Below are positions 1-5,143 of a stretch of 5,143 nt of DNA, one piece after another. The notes under the pieces were generated by a model. That model was given only the letters and a program-made list of their open reading frames with translations. It was not told the DNA's origin and did not search any database. This DNA is from Myxococcales bacterium (GTDB lineage: Bacteria; Myxococcota_A; Polyangia; Fen-1088). The number at the start of each line of letters is the position of its first letter. Position 1 is the first letter of the stretch. The translations under genes were made by a program, and so were the position numbers. The DNA lies in contig PMZX01000451.1 of the NCBI GenBank assembly GCA_003170035.1, positions 3,444-8,586 on the forward strand. The letters are read 5' to 3'.

Positions 1-728
1 ACTTTGTTGCCGTGGGGAAAGCGCTCGACCACGCGACGGAACTCACGGACGGCAGAGGGGAAGTCCTTGGTGTCGTAGTAGCACTCACCCAGCCAGTACT
101 GGGCGTTGTCGGCCAGGTCGTGCGTGGTGTAGCGCCGCAAGAATTCGCGAAACCCTTCGACGGCTCCGTCGTGCTTACCCTGGCGAAGGTCCTCGTAGGA
201 TCGACGGTAGAGTCTGAACGCTTCCATGTCGCGGCTCGCGCGGACGCCGCCGGATCCCTGGCTCTCGCGGGTTGTGCGCACGCGTTCTTCGCTCTGCGCT
301 GAAGGACGCTCCACGAGCATTGGCGTGTGCTCACCGTGCAGACGAAGAACCGGGCGATTGCTGCTCGACTTGGCCGCCTCGCCCGCGTACTCGATATCCG
401 ATTCGGGCGCCACCATGGTGGTAGCAGGCGCCATGCTGGAAGCGCTGTCCGCCGTGGCCGAATCATTCTCCGGATGCAGCTTGACCGTGGGAAGCTGGGG
501 CGTCGCCACCTTCTGCTCGTTGACCTTCCGGCTTTCGAGCTGGTCGGTCAGGATGAACACGCGGTTTTCCAGCTCCTCCACTTGCTTGGCGTACTCTGCA
601 TTCTGCGCCCGCAGCGATTCGATACTTCGGTTGAGCTGCTCCACCCCGGCCGGCTCCGCCCCACGATGAGCACAGGCGGCCAGCAGCCCTGCGGCTGTCA
701 GTCCTATAACGCTCTTAGCAAACGGCAT
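1..728 (-). CDS. CpoB/YbgF-like coiled-coil TPR lipoprotein, C-terminus cut by window edge
   Basis: The frame is open from an ATG at 728 to the left edge: 242 codons and no stop. An in-frame TGA 9-11 bases upstream of the ATG rules out a longer start. The protein begins with a lipoprotein signal: one Lys, a hydrophobic stretch, then the lipobox LAAC with Cys19 as the lipidated residue. Residues about 29-70 are rich in Glu, Gln, Arg and Leu and look like a coiled coil. A Ser/Ala/Pro-rich linker follows (about 75-165), then two TPR units (about 170-204 and 205-240), the second containing 'ADNAQYWLGECYYD'. Coiled coil plus C-terminal TPRs is the plan of CpoB/YbgF, which in E. coli links Tol-Pal constriction with PBP1b peptidoglycan synthesis. 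E. coli CpoB is periplasmic and not lipidated, so the anchor differs. No tol or pal gene is visible; hemC lies 63 bases upstream. Another TPR envelope lipoprotein, such as a BamD-like one, is possible. Confidence 0.75.
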   Translation of the reverse strand, partial: MPFAKSVIGLTAAGLLAACAHRGAEPAGVEQLNRSIESLRAQNAEYAKQVEELENRVFILTDQLESRKVNEQKVATPQLPTVKLHPENDSATADSASSMAPATTMVAPESDIEYAGEAAKSSSNRPVLRLHGEHTPMLVERPSAQSEERVRTTRESQGSGGVRASRDMEAFRLYRRSYEDLRQGKHDGAVEGFREFLRRYTTHDLADNAQYWLGECYYDTKDFPSAVREFRRVVERFPHGNK

Positions 729-735
729 ACTCGAT

Positions 736-753
736 CACTATGGGATCATAGTG
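736..753 (-). repeat. perfect 7-bp inverted repeat next to the lipoprotein start
   Basis: The minus strand reads CACTATG-ATCC-CATAGTG, a perfect 7-bp inverted repeat with a 4-base spacer, ending 7 bases before the ATG at 728. In RNA it would be a small hairpin where a Shine-Dalgarno site should lie; in DNA it could be an operator. It is not followed by a U-run, so it does not look like an intrinsic terminator. Confidence 0.6.
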
Positions 754-774
754 TCGTTCGGCAGTTTGGTACAA
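745..774 (-). promoter_or_regulatory. candidate sigma70-type promoter for the CpoB-like lipoprotein gene
   Basis: On the minus strand TATGAT (745-750; five of six matches to the -10 consensus) lies 18 bases downstream of TTGTAC (769-774; a weak -35 beginning TTG). Initiation would fall about 10-15 bases before the ATG at 728, giving a very short leader. The -10 sits inside the palindrome at 736-753, so a protein bound there could block it. This is read by eye only. Confidence 0.35.
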
Positions 775-780
775 AAACTG
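762..780 (-). repeat. 6-bp inverted repeat in the hemC-lipoprotein spacer
   Basis: The minus strand reads CAGTTT-TTGTACC-AAACTG, a 6-bp inverted repeat with a 7-base loop, starting 11 bases after the hemC stop codon. No U-tract follows, so a rho-independent terminator is unlikely. It overlaps the candidate -35 element, which lies in its loop. It could be a second protein-binding site, mRNA 3'-end structure of hemC, or chance. Confidence 0.4.
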
Positions 781-791
781 GTTAGGGTTAC

Positions 792-1715
792 CTAAGCAAA
801 CTCGGCCAGGATGCGATCGGCGCCGCGCGCAAGAAGGGCTTCGGCGAGGGCTTGACCCAGGGCCTGGGCGGCAGATGGCGGTCCGGCCACGTGCTCGCGC
901 AGCATGATTGCCCCGTCGGGGTTTCCGACCAGGCCCCACAGCTCCAGTTTGTCCTGCTGCAGGTGGGCGGTTCCTGCCACGGGCGTGCGGCAGCCAGCGC
1001 CCAGGCGGTGCAGGAGGGAGCGTTCGGCCGCCACGGTGATCTCCGCCTCTTCGCTCGCCAGCGCACGACAGAGGACGCGGGTGCCTTCGTCCGTCACGCG
1101 GATTTCGATCGCCAGGGCACCCTGGCCGATGGCCGGCAGCATGCGCTCGACCGGAATCCGCTCGGCAATATGTTGGGATAGACCAAGACGGTCCAGACCC
1201 GCACAAGCGAGGATGGCCGCGTCCATCCGTCCCTCGGACACCTTGCGCAGCCGCGTGTCGAGATTGCCGCGCAGGGGTTCCAGGCGCAGGTCCGGCCGCA
1301 GCGTCTTGACCTGGCAGATGCGGCGCAAGCTGGTCGTGCCCACGTGTGCGCCCACTGGCAAGTCGGCAAGTGTGGCCCCGTTGCGGCTGACCAGGGCATC
1401 GCGTACGTCAGCGCGGGCGGGAATCGCAGCCAACGCGAGCCCAGGGGCCAGCTCGGCAGGGACATCCTTCAGGCTGTGAACCGCGAGATCGATCTCATTC
1501 GCGAGAAGGGCCGCTTCAAGCTCCTTGACCCACACGGCCTTGCCACCGCTCTCCCACACCGGCCCTTGCGGCGTCCGATCGCCGGTGGTGACGATGATGT
1601 TGCGTTCGACGACCAGGCCGGGGTGAGCCGCGCGCAGCAGAGAAGCCACATGATCGGCCTGCCAGAGCGCCAAGGCGCTGCCCCTTGTGCCGATGACAAC
1701 ACGCTCGGGGCTCAC
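792..1715 (-). CDS. hemC: hydroxymethylbilane synthase (porphobilinogen deaminase)
   Basis: HemC joins four porphobilinogen molecules head to tail into hydroxymethylbilane, the linear precursor of uroporphyrinogen III, in the cytosol; it is a core step of haem, sirohaem and cobalamin synthesis. I start it at a GTG (1713-1715), giving 307 residues, the usual family length; the frame stays open to 1946 but that extension lies over the upstream gene and has no HemC similarity. From this start the key residues carry the E. coli numbers: Arg11 ('IGTRGS'), Lys83 and catalytic Asp84 ('HSLKDVP'), Arg131-Arg132 ('TTSLRR'), Arg149 and Arg155 ('RGNLDTRL'), and Cys242 ('GAGCRTP'), which holds the dipyrromethane cofactor. 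All look intact, so the enzyme should be active. The start is only 11 bases after the stop of the preceding gene and has no clear Shine-Dalgarno, which suggests translational coupling. No other hem gene is in the window. Confidence 0.97.
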   Translation of the reverse strand: MSPERVVIGTRGSALALWQADHVASLLRAAHPGLVVERNIIVTTGDRTPQGPVWESGGKAVWVKELEAALLANEIDLAVHSLKDVPAELAPGLALAAIPARADVRDALVSRNGATLADLPVGAHVGTTSLRRICQVKTLRPDLRLEPLRGNLDTRLRKVSEGRMDAAILACAGLDRLGLSQHIAERIPVERMLPAIGQGALAIEIRVTDEGTRVLCRALASEEAEITVAAERSLLHRLGAGCRTPVAGTAHLQQDKLELWGLVGNPDGAIMLREHVAGPPSAAQALGQALAEALLARGADRILAEFA

Positions 1716-1726
1716 GGGGCGTTTTT

Positions 1727-2071
1727 CTAGAGACTGGCGACCGCGGCCACGACCGACGCGTCGGGAATCGGGTTGCCCACTGGTTTGGCCACGAACCCGA
1801 CCTCGACCTCGTAGGCGGTTTCGCCAAGGATGACTGAATTCATGTACACCTCGGCCCCCAGCGCGGCGATCGCTGCCTTCGCCTTGACCCTGCCGAGGAG
1901 GTTGAAGGACGCGTCGCTGCCCGCCTGGACGCGGCTGAAATGGCAACCGGGGACCAGCCGCAGGACGAGCCGTCCCCCTGGAAATTGCAACATCTCACCC
2001 TCGAGATTCACGCGCTCGGCAGAGAGCCAGGAGTCGACCGTCTCCTGGGGAATGAACAACTTCACGGGCAT
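1727..2071 (-). CDS. conserved-looking 114-residue protein of unknown function, upstream of hemC
   Basis: I cannot name this protein. It starts at an ATG (2069-2071) with AAGG four bases upstream, and ends in TAG 11 bases before the hemC GTG, so the two are probably one transcript. There is no signal peptide or membrane segment; it should be a small soluble cytosolic protein. The first 40 residues alternate hydrophobic and polar residues with a 'WLSAERVNLEGE' segment, like a short beta-rich domain; residues about 58-93 ('LLGRVKAKAAIAALGAE', then 'SVILGETAYEVEVGF') look like the conserved core; the tail is an Ala/Val-rich helix. I have an impression of similar short hypothetical proteins in myxobacterial genomes, from memory only. 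The RxxxR and D/NxSxxG signatures of PilZ domains are absent. Its position suggests a link to tetrapyrrole synthesis or its regulation, but this is guilt by association. Confidence 0.8.
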   Translation of the reverse strand: MPVKLFIPQETVDSWLSAERVNLEGEMLQFPGGRLVLRLVPGCHFSRVQAGSDASFNLLGRVKAKAAIAALGAEVYMNSVILGETAYEVEVGFVAKPVGNPIPDASVVAAVASL

Positions 2072-2106
2072 ATTGCCTTGGACGCTCGCGGGGGAACGCT
2101 GGTTTC

Positions 2107-2135
2107 AAAATAGCACCCCTTTGCGGCGGCCACAA
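2107..2135 (-). promoter_or_regulatory. candidate promoter for the hypothetical-hemC pair
   Basis: On the minus strand TATTTT (2107-2112), preceded by TGC as an extended -10, lies 17 bases downstream of TTGTGG (2130-2135). The -35 is poor, but the spacing and extended -10 are right, and initiation would fall about 25-30 bases before the ATG at 2071. By eye only. Confidence 0.35.
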
Positions 2136-2150
2136 ACCCCAGCGCAGGTG

Positions 2151-2171
2151 CCGGCATCCGAGTAGATGCGG
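2151..2171. repeat. imperfect inverted repeat in the divergent upstream region
   Basis: GCATC (2154-2158) and GATGC (2165-2169) form a 5-bp stem with a 6-base loop, extended by CC/GG across a bulged base. It lies midway between the divergent starts at 2071 and 2231 and could be an operator shared by trxA and the opposite gene, or chance. No clear trxA promoter could be picked: TTGAAA at 2179-2184 is a good -35, but nothing resembling a -10 is correctly spaced. Confidence 0.3.
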
Positions 2172-2216
2172 ATAGCTGTTGAAAATTGGGCCTCCCGCGG
2201 CCTGTGCGACTGTGGT

Positions 2217-2223
2217 AAAGGAG
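2217..2223 (+). promoter_or_regulatory. ribosome binding site of trxA
   Basis: AAAGGAG, seven bases before the ATG at 2231, is close to the ideal Shine-Dalgarno sequence at ideal spacing and fixes the trxA start. Confidence 0.85.
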
Positions 2224-2230
2224 CCGCACC

Positions 2231-2556
2231 ATGGCGAGCGAGAACATCGTAGTTGTAACGGACAGCAACTTCGAGAGCGAAGTACTCAAGTCTCCGTTGC
2301 CAATCCTGGTCGATTTCTGGGCCGCGTGGTGTACCCCGTGTCTCGCGATTGCGCCCCATGTGGAAGCTCTGGCGCAGGAGTACGCCGGCAAGATTCGTGT
2401 GGGCAAGTGCGACATCGACGCGAACCCAATGGTTCCGACGCAGCTTGAGATCCGCAACATCCCGAGCCTGATCATGTTCCGCTCCGGTCAGGTGGTCGGC
2501 CAGGTGGTGGGCGCTGTGCCGCGAGCGCGCATCCAGGACCTGGTCAAGAAGGCGCT

Positions 2557-2560
<4 letters not shown>
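2231..2560 (+). CDS. trxA: thioredoxin with a WCTPC active site
   Basis: A single-domain cytosolic thioredoxin, 109 residues as expected (E. coli TrxA is 109 with its Met). It reduces protein disulfides through an active-site dithiol, normally recharged by thioredoxin reductase with NADPH. Visible landmarks: buried Asp28 before the active site ('VDFWAAW'), the redox motif W33-C34-T35-P36-C37, the 'IAP' helix turn, and the cis-Pro loop 'IRNIPS' with Pro78. Two departures from the standard: the motif is WCTPC instead of WCGPC, and Leu38 replaces the usual basic residue after the second Cys. A third Cys, Cys60, lies in 'KCDIDANP', where many thioredoxins have Leu or Val. The gene has its own strong Shine-Dalgarno, is divergent from the hypothetical-hemC pair, and ends on top of the kinase stop codon. 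The gene symbol is by family; a paralogue with a specialised partner is possible. Confidence 0.93.
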
Positions 2561-4038
<1,478 letters not shown>

Positions 4039-4068
4039 CGGGCGGGCCGTGCGATTGAAGGTGAAAAC

Positions 4069-4102
4069 TATATAGCAGAGGAAGTGCGCCGTCGAGAGTC
4101 AA
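4069..4102 (-). promoter_or_regulatory. promoter-like elements upstream of the kinase gene
   Basis: The minus strand has an extended -10-like TGC-TATATA (hexamer at 4069-4074), about 30 bases before the kinase ATG, and a good -35-like TTGACT at 4097-4102. Their spacing of 22 bases is too long for a standard sigma70 promoter, so either only the extended -10 is used, another sigma factor acts here, or the match is chance. The AT-rich patch stands out in this GC-rich DNA. Confidence 0.3.
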
Positions 4103-4186
4103 GCGTCGCCGACTGGAACAGCCGGCCAAAGGCTCGCAGCAAGCTCGGGCCCGTGCAGGCTGCCCCGATCCGGTAGTGAAGCGCGC

Positions 4187-4627
4187 TCAGTCTTCGCTGG
4201 TTGCACCCGCTCCGCCGATCTCCTCACCCGCGTTCGTATCGAGGGCGCCGCCGCGACCCGCCTGCTCGACCGCGGCCTCTTCTCGCTCGTGCTGTTCCTT
4301 GCAGTCGATGCACAGCGTGGTTACCGGTCGCGCGAGCAAACGCTTGAACGAGATGACTTCCCCGCATGACTCGCAGGTGTCGATCGACCCGTTGTCCAGG
4401 CGAGCAAGCTGCTTGTCGATTTTGCCGAACAAGTACTTTTCGCGATCATGAAGCCGCATTTCGGTGGAGAAGATCTCCTCTTCCATCGACTCATCGATTG
4501 AATCCCGGCCGATGTTGCGTTCGTGGGTCATGGAATAGTTGAGCGCGTGCTGGCCGGTGCGGGCCAGACGCTTCTTCGCTTCTTCCAAGACTTGTCGGAT
4601 TTGCGCCTTTTGGCTTTCGGTCAGCAT
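4187..4627 (-). CDS. DksA/TraR-family C4 zinc-finger transcription regulator
   Basis: DksA-type proteins enter the RNA polymerase secondary channel and, often with ppGpp, alter promoter open complexes. The start is the ATG at 4627, fixed by AGGAGG just upstream; it gives 146 residues (E. coli DksA has 151). Residues 3-75 form a helical coiled coil; the family signature 'EEEIFSTEMRLHDREK' (49-64) matches DksA's second helix. The zinc finger is C85xxC88-x17-C106xxC109 ('CESCGE', 'LCIDCK'), with all four Cys present. At the coiled-coil tip, where DksA has DxxDxA, this protein has D42xxD45xS47. The N-terminal part before the tip is about 30 residues shorter than in E. coli DksA, and an acidic, Gly/Ala-rich tail (about 117-146) follows the finger. 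It lies 82 bases downstream of clpX on the same strand. It may be a DksA paralogue rather than DksA itself, so I give no gene symbol. Confidence 0.9.
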   Translation of the reverse strand: MLTESQKAQIRQVLEEAKKRLARTGQHALNYSMTHERNIGRDSIDESMEEEIFSTEMRLHDREKYLFGKIDKQLARLDNGSIDTCESCGEVISFKRLLARPVTTLCIDCKEQHEREEAAVEQAGRGGALDTNAGEEIGGAGATSED

Positions 4628-4630
4628 GGT

Positions 4631-4636
4631 CCTCCT
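4631..4636 (-). promoter_or_regulatory. ribosome binding site of the DksA-like gene
   Basis: AGGAGG on the minus strand, three bases before the ATG at 4627, is a perfect Shine-Dalgarno core, slightly close. It decides the start against the longer open frame running to 4765, which would overlap the end of clpX. Confidence 0.8.
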
Positions 4637-4664
4637 CGCATTCGACGGCCCCAAGAGAGAACTT

Positions 4665-4693
4665 CGGTAGACAGTCCCACCAAGTTTAGTCAA
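4665..4693 (-). promoter_or_regulatory. possible promoter between clpX and the DksA-like gene
   Basis: TTGACT on the minus strand (4688-4693) matches the -35 consensus at five of six positions. The hexamers 16-18 bases downstream (around 4664-4671, TCTACC or CTACCG) are poor -10 elements. Transcription of the DksA-like gene from its own promoter is plausible but weakly supported; read-through from clpX is the alternative. No terminator with a U-tract is visible in the 82-base spacer. Confidence 0.25.
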
Positions 4694-4709
4694 CCACCCG
4701 CCCGGGAGC

Positions 4710-5143
4710 CTACGAAGCCTTCTTCTCCCGCACGAGTTGCGGGCGCCCGCGCGAGACGACGACATCGCGGGTCACCACGCATTCTGTCACCCCACTAAGC
4801 GAAGGAATCTCGTACATGACGTCGAGCATGACCTCTTCCAGAATGGCCCGCAACCCGCGCGCCCCAGACTTTCGGCGCGCGGCCTCCTCGGCCACACTGC
4901 GCAAAGCGTCCTCGGTGAAACGCAGCTTGACTCCTTCGAGCTCCAGCAGGCGTTCATACTGCTTGGCCAGCGCGTTCTTGGGCTTCCACAGGATGGCCAT
5001 CAGGTCGTCCACGTCCAACTCGTCAGCGGCGACGATGATGGGCAAGCGGCCCATGAACTCGGGGATCATCCCATACTTGATGAGGTCCTCGGTGCGCGCC
5101 ATCGCCCGCAACTGGTTCTTCGATTCGTCGCTCTTGCTGATGG
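4710..5143 (-). CDS. clpX: ATP-dependent Clp protease ATP-binding subunit ClpX, C-terminal part
   Basis: The frame is open from the right edge to a TAG at 4710-4712, giving the last 143 residues, about a third of a ClpX protein. ClpX is the AAA+ hexameric unfoldase that recognises tagged or misfolded proteins and feeds them to ClpP. The fragment holds the end of the large AAA+ domain with 'IPEFMGRLP', whose Arg is the arginine finger acting on the neighbouring subunit's ATP, then the small domain with 'PKNALAKQYERLLELEGV' and the sensor-2 segment 'GARGLRAI', followed by 'MYEIPS', as in E. coli ClpX. The zinc-binding domain, Walker A and B motifs and pore loops lie outside the window. The sequence ends in a short basic tail ('REKKAS'). 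An in-frame TTG at 5111 is internal, since the family similarity continues upstream of it. clpP commonly precedes clpX in bacteria but is not visible here. Confidence 0.96.
   Translation of the reverse strand, partial: ISKSDESKNQLRAMARTEDLIKYGMIPEFMGRLPIIVAADELDVDDLMAILWKPKNALAKQYERLLELEGVKLRFTEDALRSVAEEAARRKSGARGLRAILEEVMLDVMYEIPSLSGVTECVVTRDVVVSRGRPQLVREKKAS

Noticed and set aside
12..785. Plus-strand open frames of 96, 147 and 152 codons at the left end
   Set aside because: All are antisense to the lipoprotein frame, which has a lipobox, coiled coil and TPRs and so is clearly the real gene; it has no stop in the window because the left edge cuts it.
904..1479. 191-codon plus-strand open frame opposite hemC
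   Set aside because: Antisense to a complete HemC with all active-site residues; the product is low-complexity Arg/Ser/Ala-rich, typical of a shadow frame.
1716..1946. N-terminal extension of the hemC frame to an ATG at 1946
   Set aside because: The extra 77 residues have no HemC similarity and overlap the upstream gene; the GTG at 1715 gives the exact family length and E. coli residue numbering.
1727..2071. PilZ domain in the 114-residue protein
   Set aside because: I considered it for its size and beta-rich N-terminus, but the RxxxR and D/NxSxxG c-di-GMP-binding motifs are missing.
2489..2512. 12-bp tandem repeat in trxA encoding QVVG twice
   Set aside because: The protein aligns without gaps to standard thioredoxins here, so it is not an insertion; the repeat reflects ordinary sequence of that strand.
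4136..4163. Terminator after the DksA-like gene (GCAGC/GCTGC arms around CGGGCCCG)
   Set aside because: The arms are only 5 bp, the inner palindrome has no loop, and no U-tract follows on either strand.
4628..4765. N-terminal extension of the DksA-like frame to 4765
   Set aside because: It would overlap clpX, adds an Arg/Gly-rich stretch unlike the family, and ignores the AGGAGG just before the ATG at 4627.

Overview
The window is ordinary-looking chromosomal DNA of high G+C (about 60-65% by eye), most likely from a myxobacterium or another member of the Myxococcota / former Deltaproteobacteria. The main clue is the Ser/Thr protein kinase: its 'AAGGMAEVF' glycine loop, its 'HRDISPAN' catalytic loop and its long Pro/Thr/Ala-rich linker to a C-terminal membrane helix are typical of the expanded kinase families of that group. 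The short protein before hemC also looks like a type I associate with myxobacteria. This placement is inference; the window has no rRNA or other phylogenetic marker.

Six of the seven genes lie on the minus strand. From right to left these are: the C-terminal 143 codons of clpX (cut by the right edge); a short DksA/TraR-type zinc-finger regulator with an excellent Shine-Dalgarno sequence; a 493-residue tail-anchored Ser/Thr kinase; then, past the plus-strand thioredoxin gene trxA, a 114-residue uncharacterised protein; hemC (hydroxymethylbilane synthase), 11 bases after it and probably co-transcribed; and a coiled-coil/TPR lipoprotein of the CpoB/YbgF type, cut by the left edge. trxA runs convergently into the kinase gene, with the two stop codons interlocked in one CTAG, and divergently from the hypothetical-hemC pair across a 159-bp shared upstream region.

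Functionally the window mixes proteolysis (ClpX), transcriptional control (DksA-like), phosphorylation signalling (kinase), redox homeostasis (thioredoxin), tetrapyrrole synthesis (HemC) and envelope maintenance (CpoB-like). Only the hypothetical-hemC pair looks like a tight operon; the others have their own spacers, some with promoter-like elements. I see no mobile element, CRISPR array, RNA gene or defence island, and no convincing new multi-gene system.

The points worth a second look are modest: a thioredoxin with a WCTPC active site, a kinase whose membrane helix is at its extreme C-terminus, a DksA-like protein with DxxDxS instead of DxxDxA at the coiled-coil tip, a palindrome over a promoter-like element before the lipoprotein gene, and an uncharacterised partner of hemC. 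No stretch over 300 bases lacks a gene.
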